From: Aromatoleum tolulyticum
GTDB lineage: Bacteria > Pseudomonadota > Gammaproteobacteria > Burkholderiales > Rhodocyclaceae
Assembly: GCF_900156155.1 (NCBI RefSeq)
Contig: NZ_FTMD01000007.1
Coordinates: forward strand, 202,952 to 266,951
Length of the DNA: 64,000 bases
Reading direction: 5' to 3'
Each line of letters starts with the position of its first letter. Positions within the stretch are counted from its first letter, which is position 1. This document shows, piece by piece, positions 8,110 through 16,985 of this stretch. Made by a program: the position numbers and the translations under genes. The notes beneath the pieces were generated by a model that did not search any database, had not been told where the DNA came from, and was given only the letters and a program-made list of their open reading frames with translations.

Positions 8110-9516
8110 GTGAAGATCATCATCCTTGGAGCGGGCCAGGTCGGCGCGTCGGTGGCGGAGAACCTCGTCTCCGAGGCCAACGACATCACCCTGATCGACA
8201 CCAGTGCCGAGCATCTGGAGGTGCTGCGCGACCGCCTGGAACTGCGCACGGTGATCGGCAACGCCGCGTCGCCGTCGGTGCTGCGCGAGGCGGGGGCGGA
8301 CGACGCCGACCTGCTGATCGCGGTGACGCAGTCCGACCAGACCAACCTGTGCGCCTGTCGCGTCGCGAAGACGCTGTTCAACCTGCCCACGCGCGTCGCG
8401 CGGCTGCGTTCGAGCGATTTCGTCGATTACCCGGAATTGCTCGACAGCAACAACTTCGCGGTCGATTTCTCGATCTGCCCGGAGCAGATCGTCACGGATT
8501 ACATCAAGCGCCTGGTCGCCTTCCCCGAGGCGCTGCAGGTCATGGAGTTCGCCGGCGGGGTGCTGAGCCTGATCTGCGTGCGCGCCTTCGAGGGCGGGCC
8601 GCTGGTGGGGCATCCGCTGAAGGCGCTGCGCTACCACATGCCCAACGTCGAGGTGCGCATCGCGGCGATCTACCGCGGCGACGGCGAGGCGATCATCCCC
8701 GAGGGCGACACGATGATCCTGCCCGGCGACGAGGTGTTCTGCCTCGCCTCGACGGTGCATATCCGCCAGGTGATGCGCGAGATCCGACGCGAGGACCGGC
8801 CGATCCGGCGCATCATCATCGCCGGCGGCGGCAACATCGGCCTGCGCCTGGCGCGCGGCATCGAGGACGATCACAACGTCAAGGTGATCGAGGTCGACCG
8901 CCGTCGCGCGGAATTCCTCGCCAGCCAGTTGCGCCGTGCGCTGGTGCTGCGCGGCGACTCGACGGACGAGAAGCTGCTCGAGAACGAGGGCATCGACGAG
9001 GCAGACATGTTCCTCGCGCTGACCAACGACGACGAGGACAACATCATGTCCGCGTCGCTCGCCAAGCGCATGGGGGCGCACCGCACGCTGGCGCTGATCA
9101 ACCGCCGCAGCTACGTCGACCTGGTGCAGGGCGGGCCGATCGACATCGCGATCTCGCCGGCGCAGACCTCGATCGGCTCGCTGCTCCAGCATGTGCGCCA
9201 GGGCGACGTGGTCGCCGTGCACAGCCTGCGCCGCGGCGCGGCCGAGGCGCTGGAGATCATCGCCCACGGCACGCGCAAGGACTCCAAGGTGGTCGGCCGC
9301 GCGATCGCGGACATCGCGCTGCCCAAGGGGGCGACCATCGGCGCGATCGTGCGCGACGAGATGCGGCCCGACGGCAAGGTCGCGCGCCGCCTGGTGGTGA
9401 TGCCGCACCATGACACGGTGGTCGACAGCGGCGACCACGTGATCGTGTTCTGTACGCACAAGAAGCTCGTGCGCCAGGTCGAGAAGCTGTTCCAGGTGGG
9501 CTTCGGCTTCCTATGA
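8110..9516 (+). CDS. trkA: Trk system potassium uptake protein TrkA
   Basis: 468 residues made of two tandem RCK units, each an NAD-binding Rossmann domain plus an RCK_C domain. The first begins MKIIILGAGQVGASVAENL, the second IIIAGGGNIGLRLARGIED. TrkA is the cytoplasmic nucleotide-binding gating subunit of the TrkH potassium channel. The start is a GTG at 8110; there is no ATG nearby that keeps the first beta strand. The last codons overlap the trkH ATG (ATGA), so the two subunits are made together. The 89 bases before it contain a TAGAAT hexamer at about 8073 that could be a -10 element, without a clear -35. Confidence 0.93.
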   Translation: MKIIILGAGQVGASVAENLVSEANDITLIDTSAEHLEVLRDRLELRTVIGNAASPSVLREAGADDADLLIAVTQSDQTNLCACRVAKTLFNLPTRVARLRSSDFVDYPELLDSNNFAVDFSICPEQIVTDYIKRLVAFPEALQVMEFAGGVLSLICVRAFEGGPLVGHPLKALRYHMPNVEVRIAAIYRGDGEAIIPEGDTMILPGDEVFCLASTVHIRQVMREIRREDRPIRRIIIAGGGNIGLRLARGIEDDHNVKVIEVDRRRAEFLASQLRRALVLRGDSTDEKLLENEGIDEADMFLALTNDDEDNIMSASLAKRMGAHRTLALINRRSYVDLVQGGPIDIAISPAQTSIGSLLQHVRQGDVVAVHSLRRGAAEALEIIAHGTRKDSKVVGRAIADIALPKGATIGAIVRDEMRPDGKVARRLVVMPHHDTVVDSGDHVIVFCTHKKLVRQVEKLFQVGFGFL

Positions 9517-10979
9517 GGTGGCGCGCGGCTTCCCACCCGGTGCTCAACGCACTGGGCCTGATCGTGATGCTGTTCGCCGTGCTGATGGTTTTTCCGCTCG
9601 CGGTGTCGTGGTTCGTGGGGGACGGGGCGACGGTCGCATTCGACCACGCGGTGCTCGTCACCCTCGCGGCCGGGCTGCTGCTGTGGCTGCCGACGCGCGG
9701 GCGCAAGCGCGACCTGCATACGCGCGACGGCTTCCTGCTGGTGGCGCTGACCTGGGTCGTGATGCCGGTGTTCGGCGCGCTGCCGCTGCTCGACTTCATT
9801 CCCGACCTGTCGGTGACGGATGCGTATTTCGAGGCCGTGTCGGGCCTCACCGCGACCGGCGGCACGGTGCTGGTGGGGCTGGAGCATCTGCCGCTGTCGA
9901 TCAACCTGTGGCGCACCTTCATGCACTGGATCGGCGGCATGGGCGTCATCGTGCTGGTGGTCGCGATCCTGCCGCTGCTGGGCATCGGTGGCCGGCAGCT
10001 GATGAAGGTCGAGGTGCCGACGCCGATGAAGGAGCAGAGCCTGACGCCGCGCATCGCCGAGACCGCGAAGGGCCTGTGGATGACCTACTGCCTGCTCACG
10101 GTGGCCTGCGCCGTGAGCCTGTGGCTCGCCGGGCTGGACGGTTGGGAGGCGATCATCCACACCTTCAGCGTCGTCGGGCTGGGGGGCTTTTCGAGCAAGG
10201 ACGCCTCGCTCGGCCATTTCGGGAACGTGTCGGTCGACATGATCGTGATCGTGTTCGCGCTGCTGTCGGGCCTGAACTTCGCGACGCATTACCTGGCGCT
10301 GGCCCGGCGCAGCCTCAAGCCCTACCTTGCCGATCCGGAGCTGCCGTTCTATTTCGCGACGCTCGCGCTGAGCATCGTCGTGCTCACGATTTACCTGATG
10401 CAGTTCGGCGCCCACCCGGATTTCCTCAGCACGCTGCGCTACGTCGCCTTCCACGTCGTGTCGATCTCCACCTCGCTCGGGCTGGCGACCTACGATTACA
10501 CGCTATGGCCGATGTTCGCGCAGATCTGGGTGCTGTTCCTCGGCAGCTTCATCGCCTGCTCCGGTTCGGCCGGCGGCGGCATCAAGATGATGCGCGCGAT
10601 GATCCTGTACAAGCAGGTGTTCCGCGAGATCGTGCGCTCGCTGCACCCGCACGCGGTGCATCCGGTGCGCATCCGCAACCAGCCGGTGTCTGACGACATC
10701 CTGCACGCGGTGCTCGGCTTCAGCTTTATGTACATGGTGACGATCGTGTCGTTGACCTTGCTGCTGTCGGCGACCGGGCTGGACATCGTCACGGCGTTCT
10801 CGGGCGTGGTGGCCTGCCTCAACAACACCGGCCCGGGCCTCGGCGCGCTCGGTCCGGCATCGAACTACCAGGGGCTGACCGATTTCCAGACCTGGGTACT
10901 CTCCTTCACGATGATCCTCGGCCGCCTGGAGATCTTCACGCTGCTGGTAGTGATGACGCCGGTGTTCTGGCGGCGCTGA
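9513..10979 (+). CDS. trkH: Trk potassium transporter membrane subunit TrkH
   Basis: 488 residues, strongly hydrophobic, with the four pore-loop (MPM) repeats of the Trk/Ktr/HKT superfamily. The selectivity-filter glycines are visible in SGLTATGGTV near residue 113, SVVGLGGFSSKD, SLGLATYDY and ACLNNTGPGLGAL, and the WIGGMGVIVLVVAILP motif is conserved. It is the inner membrane pore for potassium, regulated by TrkA. Translation is coupled to trkA through an ATGA overlap. Immediately after the stop lies an NtrC-like palindrome belonging to the next operon, which could also act as a weak terminator hairpin. Confidence 0.93.
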   Translation: MRWRAASHPVLNALGLIVMLFAVLMVFPLAVSWFVGDGATVAFDHAVLVTLAAGLLLWLPTRGRKRDLHTRDGFLLVALTWVVMPVFGALPLLDFIPDLSVTDAYFEAVSGLTATGGTVLVGLEHLPLSINLWRTFMHWIGGMGVIVLVVAILPLLGIGGRQLMKVEVPTPMKEQSLTPRIAETAKGLWMTYCLLTVACAVSLWLAGLDGWEAIIHTFSVVGLGGFSSKDASLGHFGNVSVDMIVIVFALLSGLNFATHYLALARRSLKPYLADPELPFYFATLALSIVVLTIYLMQFGAHPDFLSTLRYVAFHVVSISTSLGLATYDYTLWPMFAQIWVLFLGSFIACSGSAGGGIKMMRAMILYKQVFREIVRSLHPHAVHPVRIRNQPVSDDILHAVLGFSFMYMVTIVSLTLLLSATGLDIVTAFSGVVACLNNTGPGLGALGPASNYQGLTDFQTWVLSFTMILGRLEIFTLLVVMTPVFWRR

Positions 10980-10984
10980 GCGGC

Positions 10985-10999
10985 GCACCAGGCTGGTGC
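10985..10999. promoter_or_regulatory. NtrC-type enhancer site of the urea operon
   Basis: GCACCAGGCTGGTGC is a perfect inverted repeat (GCACCA, 3 bases, TGGTGC) that matches the core of the NtrC-binding consensus (TGCACYA-N3/5-TGGTGCA). Its centre is about 115 bases upstream of a sigma-54 promoter and about 190 before urtA, the usual enhancer distance. The match and position are seen; binding by NtrC is inferred. NtrC itself is not encoded here. Confidence 0.7.
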
Positions 11000-11106
11000 C
11001 GCGGATTGATGCAGCGCGTCACGACGGGGCGGAGCGTCGCTGCAGCCGCATGCGCGGCAAGCGATTATTGATCGCAACATATTGAAAGTTAGCGATTTTC
11101 ATAACT

Positions 11107-11122
11107 TGGCATATCCCTTGCG
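11107..11122 (+). promoter_or_regulatory. sigma-54 promoter of urtABCDE
   Basis: TGGCATATCCCTTGCG matches the sigma-54 (RpoN) consensus TGGCAC-N5-TTGCW with correct GG-to-GC spacing; only the sixth and last bases differ. It lies 58 bases before the urtA ATG and downstream of an NtrC-like palindrome, so transcription under nitrogen limitation is the expected control. Confidence 0.75.
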
Positions 11123-11180
11123 GTGGGAACGGTAACAACGCAGCGCGCGTTGTACCACTTTCCATCAGGGGGATCTGTCG

Positions 11181-12434
11181 ATGAATCGTCGCACTTTCGT
11201 CCAGGCACTGGCTCTTTCCGCTTCCATCGCCGCGATCGGTCTGCCCGTCGGGGCCCATGCGGCCGACACGATCAAGGTCGGCATCCTGCATTCGCTGTCG
11301 GGCACGATGGCGATCTCCGAGACGGCGCTAAAGAACGTGGCGCTGATGACGATCGAGGAGATCAACGCCAAGGGCGGCGTGATGGGCAAGAAGCTCGAGC
11401 CGGTGGTCGTCGATCCGGCCTCGAACTGGCCGCTGTTCGCCGAGAAGGCGCGTCAGCTGATTAGCCAGGACAAGGTCGCCGCGGTGTTCGGCTGCTGGAC
11501 CTCGGTGAGCCGCAAGTCGGTGAACCCGGTGTTCAAGGAACTGAACAGCCTGCTGTTCTACCCGGTGCAGTACGAAGGCGAGGAGCTCGAGAAGAACGTC
11601 TTCTACACCGGCGCTGCGCCCAACCAGCAGGCGATCCCCGCCGTGGAATACTTGATGAGCGCCGAAGGCGGCGGCGCCAAGCGCTTCGTGCTGCTCGGCA
11701 CCGACTACGTCTATCCGCGCACGACGAACAAGATCCTGCGCGCCTTCCTCAAGAGCAAGGGCGTGGCCGAGGCCGACATCATGGAGGACTACACCCCCTT
11801 CGGCCATTCCGACTACCAGACGATCATCGCGAAGATCAAGAAGTTCGCCGCCGAGGGCAAGAAGACCGCGGTGATCTCGACGATCAACGGCGACTCGAAC
11901 GTGCCCTTCTACAAGGAACTCGGCAATGCCGGGCTGAAGGCGACCGACGTGCCGGTGGTGGCGTTCTCGGTCGGCGAGGAGGAGCTGCGCGGCGTCGATA
12001 CCAAGCCGCTGGTCGGCCACCTCGCGGCGTGGAACTACTTCATGACGCTGAAGAACCCCGAGAACGATGCGTTCGCGAAGAAGTACAAGGACTGGGCGAA
12101 GAAGAACGGCGTGCCCAACGCGGACACCGTGGTCACCAACGACCCGATGGAGGCGACCTATGTCGGCATCTACATGTGGAAGCAGGCGGTCGAGAAGGCC
12201 AAGTCGACGGACACCGACAAGGTCATCGCGGCGATCGGCGGGCAGACCTTCAAGTCGCCGTCGGGCTTCACGCTGACGATGGACAAGACCAACCACCACC
12301 TGCACAAGCCGGTGTACATCGGCGAAGTGCGCGCCGACGGCCAGTTCGACGTGGTGTGGAAGACCAAGGAACCGATCCGCGCCCAGCCGTGGAGCCCGTT
12401 CATTGCGGGCAACGAGGGCAAGCAGAAGATCTGA
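11181..12434 (+). CDS. urtA: urea ABC transporter substrate-binding protein UrtA
   Basis: 417 residues, a type I periplasmic-binding protein of the UrtA/AmiC kind. The N-terminus MNRRTFVQALALSASIAAIG is a signal peptide with a twin-arginine-like RRTF start, cleaved near AHA-AD. The mature protein starts DTIKVGILHSLSGTMAISE and includes WTSVSRKSVNPVFKELNSLLFYPVQYEG, the characteristic urea-binding stretch of UrtA. It binds urea in the periplasm and delivers it to UrtBC. A strong AGGGGGA ribosome site precedes the ATG. The sigma-54 promoter and NtrC-like site upstream predict induction when nitrogen is scarce. A terminator-like hairpin follows, as is common after binding-protein genes that are made in excess. 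Confidence 0.93.
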   Translation: MNRRTFVQALALSASIAAIGLPVGAHAADTIKVGILHSLSGTMAISETALKNVALMTIEEINAKGGVMGKKLEPVVVDPASNWPLFAEKARQLISQDKVAAVFGCWTSVSRKSVNPVFKELNSLLFYPVQYEGEELEKNVFYTGAAPNQQAIPAVEYLMSAEGGGAKRFVLLGTDYVYPRTTNKILRAFLKSKGVAEADIMEDYTPFGHSDYQTIIAKIKKFAAEGKKTAVISTINGDSNVPFYKELGNAGLKATDVPVVAFSVGEEELRGVDTKPLVGHLAAWNYFMTLKNPENDAFAKKYKDWAKKNGVPNADTVVTNDPMEATYVGIYMWKQAVEKAKSTDTDKVIAAIGGQTFKSPSGFTLTMDKTNHHLHKPVYIGEVRADGQFDVVWKTKEPIRAQPWSPFIAGNEGKQKI

Positions 12435-12557
12435 TGGGGATTTAACCGGGGAGGGGGAGAACGAGGAGACCACCGGGCCAGCGGCTGGCATGGCCCGGGG
12501 CGGATCGTCGATCCGCCGCCTGCAGCACTGCGAGCCATCTCTCCTCGCGTCACTTTG

Positions 12558-12584
12558 GGGCCGGCTACGGCCGGCCCATTCTTT
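12558..12584 (+). terminator. intrinsic terminator or attenuator between urtA and urtB
   Basis: A perfect 8-bp stem (GGGCCGGC / GCCGGCCC) closed by the stable tetraloop TACG, followed by ATTCTTT. It lies 124 bases after urtA in a 208-base gap that also holds a smaller GGATCGTCGATCC palindrome. It probably reduces read-through so that UrtA is made in excess over the membrane subunits. Confidence 0.6.
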
Positions 12585-12642
12585 CCATGCGACATTCTGC
12601 GCCCGGCCCTGCGCGGCGGGGCGCGAGGCGGAAGATCTTCCG

Positions 12643-14253
12643 ATGCTGCGATCCGGATTCACACGGCTGCTGTGCGGTCTTGCCCTGCTGGGAATGCTGG
12701 CGGCACCGGCGCGTGCCGCGCTCGATGAGGCGAAGGTCGCGGGTCTTGCGGGCGACTTCCAGAGCCGGCTCGACACCATCGAGGCGCTCGGCGTAGCCGG
12801 CGGGGACGACGCGCGCCGTGTGCTCGACGCGCTCGAAGGGGGCCGGCTGGGCCTTGCGGCGGGCGTGCTCGTCATCGTCGCCGGCGATTCGGTGGTCTCC
12901 GCGGCGACCGGCGAAAAGCTGGATCTTGCACCGGCGGCGGCCGAAACCTTCACCGTGAATAACCGGGTGCGCCGCGCGCTCGGCACGGCGCGCGCGGCCC
13001 TTGCTCTCGCTGCGTCCGATCGTGACGTACGCCTGAGCGCCGCACGGACGCTCGCCGACAATACGACCGAATCCTTGCTGCCAATGTTCGAGCGCGCGCT
13101 GGCGAAGGAATCGGACGACGAGATCCGCAGCGTGCTCGCCCGTGCGGCGGCGCGCGTGAATCTCGCGTCCGCCGACGCGGCCAAGCGCCTGAAGGCGGCC
13201 GAGGCGCTCGGCGAATCCTCGGACCCGGCGGTGAAGAACCTGCTCGCGGCGCTGCTCGAGAAGAAGGACGGCGAGTGGGTCGAGCCGAGCAGCGAAGTGC
13301 GCGCCGCGGCCGACATGGCGATCCACACGATCGACCGCCGCATTGCGACCGCCGAGGCCGTCGGCACCTTGTTTTCGGGCCTGTCGCTGGGCTCGATTTT
13401 GCTGCTCGCGGCGCTGGGGCTGGCGATCACCTACGGCGTGATGGGCGTGATCAACATGGCGCATGGCGAGCTGCTGATGGTCGGCGCGTACGCGACCTTC
13501 CTCGTGCAGGGGCTGTTCCGCAGCTACCTGCCGGCCTATGTGGACTGGTACGTCGCGGCGGCGATTCCCGCTGCCTTCCTCGCCGCCGCGCTGGTCGGCG
13601 TCGCGATGGAGCGCCTGGTGCTGCGTCACCTCTACGGCCGTCCGCTGGAGAGCCTGCTCGCGACCTGGGGTCTGTCGCTGGTGCTGATCCAGGCGGCGCG
13701 CGTGGTCTTCGGCCCGCAGAACGTCGAACTCGCGAACCCGGTGTGGATGTCGGGCGGCATCGCGCTCGCGGCGGGCGTCGTGCTGCCGTGGAACCGCATC
13801 GTGATCGTCGGTTTCGCGGTGTTCGTGCTGTTGCTCATCTGGCTGATGATGCAGAGGACGCGGCTGGGCATGTTCGTGCGCGCGGTGACGCAGAACCGCG
13901 CGATGGCGGGTTGCGTCGGCGTGCCGACGGCGCGCGTCGATACGCTGGCGTTCGCGATCGGCTCGGGTGTGGCGGGCCTGGGCGGGCTCGCGCTGTCGCA
14001 GATCGCCAACGTCGGGCCGGCGATGGGCACCGGCTACATCGTCGATGCCTTCATGGTGGTCGTGCTGGGCGGCGTCGGCCAGCTCGCCGGCGCGGTGTGG
14101 GCGGCGCTGGGGCTCGGGATCGTCGGCAAATTTCTCGAAGGCTGGGCCGGCGCGGTGATCGCGAAGATCCTCGTGCTGGTGTTCGTCATCGTGTTCATCC
14201 AGAAGCGGCCGCAGGGGATTTTTGCGTTGAAGGGACGGTTTGCGGACATGTAG
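12643..14253 (+). CDS. urtB: urea ABC transporter permease UrtB
   Basis: 536 residues. An N-terminal signal-like segment (LLCGLALLGMLAAPARA) is followed by an alpha-helical extracytoplasmic region of about 200 residues specific to UrtB, then a LivH-type permease domain of about 300 residues with ITYGVMGVINMAHGELLMVGAY and the EAA-like loop VGVPTARVDTLAFAIGSGVAGLGG. It forms the channel with UrtC. The ATG at 12643 was chosen because it starts the signal segment; the frame is open further upstream. The TAG stop lies inside the R2 repeat that follows, so the repeat defines the C-terminus. Confidence 0.92.
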   Translation: MLRSGFTRLLCGLALLGMLAAPARAALDEAKVAGLAGDFQSRLDTIEALGVAGGDDARRVLDALEGGRLGLAAGVLVIVAGDSVVSAATGEKLDLAPAAAETFTVNNRVRRALGTARAALALAASDRDVRLSAARTLADNTTESLLPMFERALAKESDDEIRSVLARAAARVNLASADAAKRLKAAEALGESSDPAVKNLLAALLEKKDGEWVEPSSEVRAAADMAIHTIDRRIATAEAVGTLFSGLSLGSILLLAALGLAITYGVMGVINMAHGELLMVGAYATFLVQGLFRSYLPAYVDWYVAAAIPAAFLAAALVGVAMERLVLRHLYGRPLESLLATWGLSLVLIQAARVVFGPQNVELANPVWMSGGIALAAGVVLPWNRIVIVGFAVFVLLLIWLMMQRTRLGMFVRAVTQNRAMAGCVGVPTARVDTLAFAIGSGVAGLGGLALSQIANVGPAMGTGYIVDAFMVVVLGGVGQLAGAVWAALGLGIVGKFLEGWAGAVIAKILVLVFVIVFIQKRPQGIFALKGRFADM

Positions 14254-14333
14254 GGCGGGAGGAGCAAAGCGGATCGAGCCAGCCGGCTCGATGGTCTGCT
14301 TGGCGGGATGCGCTGCGCTAGTTCCGCCCTACG
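14251..14333. repeat. R2 repeat, copy a (urtB-urtC gap)
   Basis: Starts TAGGGCGGGAGGAGC and ends GCTAGTTCCGCCCTACG, an imperfect inverted repeat of about 83 bases with GGCGGGATGCGCTGCGC internally. Its first three bases are the stop codon of urtB. Related copies are at 23658, 50860 and 57112. Confidence 0.75.
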
Positions 14334-14363
14334 AATTGCGGCATTTGCGAACAGAGAACACAA

Positions 14364-14466
14364 GTCGGTCGGGGGTGTTTGCGGAGGGCGAGGACTGTCT
14401 GAGCGCAGGCGCGGAAGCGCGCCGCTGCGCGAGTTCCGCAGTCCGGAGCAAATACCCCCGACCGAC
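14364..14466. repeat. R1 repeat, copy a (urtB-urtC gap)
   Basis: A 103-base element with nearly perfect terminal inverted repeats (GTCGGTCGGGGGTGTTTGC and GCAAATACCCCCGACCGAC, 18 of 19 paired) around a conserved core GAGGACTGTCTGAGCGC and GAGTTCCGCAG. Three more copies lie at 16655, 16846 and 20895, all in gaps of the urt/ure genes. It does not encode a protein. Confidence 0.8.
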
Positions 14467-14525
14467 GAAAACGCAGGCACGAACCGCGCACGCGCGATGA
14501 AACGAAAACAACAGGAGAGGCGCAC

Positions 14526-15755
14526 ATGCGCACCCCATTGACGCTACGAATCCTGCACAGCACTCCGCGCGCCGGCTGGATCGCGCTGGCGGTCTTCGCC
14601 GCGCTTACCTGGATCGCCGTGCCGGTCGCGCACGCGGTGCTGCCGGAGGCTCATCCGCTGCATCTGTCGGCCTACACCGTCAGCCTGTTGGGCAAGATCC
14701 TGTGTTACATGGTCGTCGCTGTCGCGATGGACCTGATCTGGGGCTACGCGGGCATCCTCAGCCTCGGCCACGGCCTGTTTTTCGCGCTTGGCGGCTACGC
14801 CTTCGGCATGTACCTGATGCGCCAGATCGGTCGCGACGGCAGCTACCAGAGCGATCTGCCGGACTTCATGGTGTTCCTCGACTGGAAGGAACTGCCCTGG
14901 TACTGGGCGGGCTCGGACTCTTTCCTGGGGACGCTGTTGCTGGTCGTCGCGGTGCCGGGGCTGGTCGCTTTCGTGTTCGGCTGGTTCGCGTTCCGCTCGC
15001 GTATCAAGGGGGTGTATTTCTCGATCATCACGCAGGCGCTCACCTACGCCGCGATGCTGCTGTTCTTCCGCAACGAGACCGGCTTCGGCGGCAACAACGG
15101 GTTCACCGACTTCAAGCGCATCCTCGGCTACAGCATCACGTCGCCGGAGATGCGCGCGACGTTGTTCGCGCTGTCGGCGGCGCTCCTGATGGCCTGCCTC
15201 GTGCTCGGCCGCTACCTCGTGACCTCGCGCTTCGGCCGTGTGCTCGCGGCGATCCGCGACGCCGAGAGCCGCGTCATGTTCATCGGCTACAACCCGCTGC
15301 ATTACAAGCTCTTCATGTGGACGCTGTCGGCGGTGCTGTGCGGGCTGGCGGGGGCGCTCTACGTGCCGCAGGTGGGCATCATCAACCCGTCCGAGATGAG
15401 TCCGGCGAACTCGATCGAGATCGCCGTGTGGGTCGCCGTCGGCGGGCGCGGCACGCTCGTCGGTGCGGTGCTCGGCGCGGGGATCGTGAACCTCGCGAAG
15501 AGCTGGTTCACGATGTCCTTCCCGGAGTACTGGCCGTTCTTCCTCGGTTTCCTGTTCATCGCAGTGACGCTGTACCTGCCCGACGGCGTGGTCGGCCTGT
15601 GGCGCAGGCTGCGTGCGCGGACGGCCCCCGCCACCCCGACCGTGCCGGCTCCGCAACAGTCGAAACCGCAGGCGGAAGCGCGCAGGGAGATGCAGCCCGC
15701 TGCAGTGCCGATCGAATCGAACCGTCTCCCGGCGGCGAAAGGAGCCGAGGCATGA
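14526..15755 (+). CDS. urtC: urea ABC transporter permease UrtC
   Basis: 409 residues, LivM-type permease with about ten membrane segments. Characteristic stretches are DLIWGYAGILSLGHGLFFALGG, the FRSRIKGVYFSIITQALTY region and the EAA loop AIRDAESRVMFIGYNPLHYK. A long Pro/Ala/Gln-rich cytoplasmic tail follows residue 370. It pairs with UrtB in the inner membrane. It is separated from urtB by 270 bases holding one R2 and one R1 repeat, and its stop overlaps the urtD ATG. An AGGAG ribosome site precedes the start. Confidence 0.92.
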   Translation: MRTPLTLRILHSTPRAGWIALAVFAALTWIAVPVAHAVLPEAHPLHLSAYTVSLLGKILCYMVVAVAMDLIWGYAGILSLGHGLFFALGGYAFGMYLMRQIGRDGSYQSDLPDFMVFLDWKELPWYWAGSDSFLGTLLLVVAVPGLVAFVFGWFAFRSRIKGVYFSIITQALTYAAMLLFFRNETGFGGNNGFTDFKRILGYSITSPEMRATLFALSAALLMACLVLGRYLVTSRFGRVLAAIRDAESRVMFIGYNPLHYKLFMWTLSAVLCGLAGALYVPQVGIINPSEMSPANSIEIAVWVAVGGRGTLVGAVLGAGIVNLAKSWFTMSFPEYWPFFLGFLFIAVTLYLPDGVVGLWRRLRARTAPATPTVPAPQQSKPQAEARREMQPAAVPIESNRLPAAKGAEA

Positions 15756-16606
15756 GCACCGTCACCGACGTGGAGCGCGCCGCGATGGAGAGCGAGGACC
15801 AGCGCGAGAACTGGAGCGGCAACGCCTCGACCGGTCACGTCGTTGAGCCGGGGGCGCTGGACCTGTCGCACAACGTGATCCTCTATCTCGAGGACATCAC
15901 GGTGAGCTTCGACGGCTTCCGCGCACTGAACCGGCTGAGCCTGGCAATCGATGTCGGCGAGCTGCGCTGCATCATCGGTCCGAACGGCGCCGGCAAGACG
16001 ACGATGATGGACGTCATCACCGGCAAGACGCGGCCCGATTCGGGCAGGGCGTTCTTCGGCCAGACGATCGACCTGACGCGCCTGACCGAGCCGCAGATCG
16101 CGCACGCGGGCATCGGCCGCAAGTTCCAGAAACCGACGATCTTCGAGCAGCACACGGCGTTCGAGAACCTGGAACTGGCGATGAAGGCCGACAAGCGCGT
16201 GCGCCGGACGCTGTTCGCGCAGCTCCTCGACGACGACCGCGACCGCATCGCGGAGGTGCTGACGCAGATCCGCCTCGACGGCGAGGCCGATCGCCCGGCG
16301 GGGCTGTTGTCGCACGGCCAGAAGCAGTGGCTGGAGATCGGCATGCTGCTGATGCAGGAGCCGAAGCTGTTGTTGCTGGACGAGCCGGTCGCGGGCATGA
16401 CCGACGACGAGACGGAGCGCACCGCGGAGTTGTTCGTGAGCCTCGCCGGCAAGCATTCGCTGGTGGTCGTGGAGCACGACATGGCTTTCGTGGAGGCGCT
16501 GGGCGGCAAGGTGACGGTGTTGTGCGAGGGTTCGGTGCTGGCGGAGGGGGATCTCGCGGAGGTGCAGGAGGACGCGCGGGTGATCGAGGTGTATCTGGGT
16601 CGTTAA
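15752..16606 (+). CDS. urtD: urea ABC transporter ATP-binding protein UrtD
   Basis: 284 residues, LivG-type ABC ATPase. After a variable N-terminal extension of about 50 residues it shows Walker A GPNGAGKTTMMDVITG, the Q-loop region IGRKFQKPTIFE, the signature LLSHGQKQWLEIGMLL (Ser-His-Gly-Gln for the usual LSGGQ, normal for UrtD), Walker B LLLLDEPVAGMTDDE and the switch His in VVVEHDMAF. It energises urea import on the cytoplasmic face with UrtE. The start overlaps the urtC stop (ATGA). The 380 bases after it contain two R1 repeats in opposite orientation. Confidence 0.93.
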   Translation: MSTVTDVERAAMESEDQRENWSGNASTGHVVEPGALDLSHNVILYLEDITVSFDGFRALNRLSLAIDVGELRCIIGPNGAGKTTMMDVITGKTRPDSGRAFFGQTIDLTRLTEPQIAHAGIGRKFQKPTIFEQHTAFENLELAMKADKRVRRTLFAQLLDDDRDRIAEVLTQIRLDGEADRPAGLLSHGQKQWLEIGMLLMQEPKLLLLDEPVAGMTDDETERTAELFVSLAGKHSLVVVEHDMAFVEALGGKVTVLCEGSVLAEGDLAEVQEDARVIEVYLGR

Positions 16607-16654
16607 GAGCGCGTTTGGCGGCCGTCGATAACGAACACCGCAAGCCGGATGTGG

Positions 16655-16743
16655 CGGGTGTTTGCGGAAGGGCGAGGACTGTCTGAGCGCAAGCGCGGAA
16701 GCGCGCTGCTGCGCGAGTTCCGCAGCCCTGGAGCAAATACCCG
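16655..16743. repeat. R1 repeat, copy b (urtD-urtE gap)
   Basis: About 89 bases in the same orientation as copy a, running from CGGGTGTTTGCGG to GAGCAAATACCCG, with the core GAGGACTGTCTGAGCGC. It faces copy c about 100 bases away, so the pair can form a large inverted structure in the urtD-urtE transcript. Confidence 0.8.
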
Positions 16744-16845
16744 GCGCAGCCGGCGATTACTCCCGTGAAGTGAAGGTCCTGGCGCTGTTCAGGGTTTACC
16801 GAGAACAAGAAACGAGACGTTCGTGCTGCTAAGCGCCGGCCACAG

Positions 16846-16933
16846 GGGAATTCCCTCCGCGGCTGCGGAACTCGCGTTACGGCGCGCTTCCGCGCCTCCG
16901 CTCAGACAGTCCTCGCCGCTCCGGGAACACCCC
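16846..16933. repeat. R1 repeat, copy c, inverted (urtD-urtE gap)
   Basis: About 88 bases, reverse orientation relative to copies a and b (GCGGAACTCGCG then GCTCAGACAGTCCTCG). Its left end is divergent, lacking the usual ATTTGC. It lies 52 bases before the urtE start. Confidence 0.75.
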
Positions 16934-16985
16934 CTATGTCCGGCTCACGCCGGGGTTTATCGAAAACTACTGAAAGGCGTGTCAG

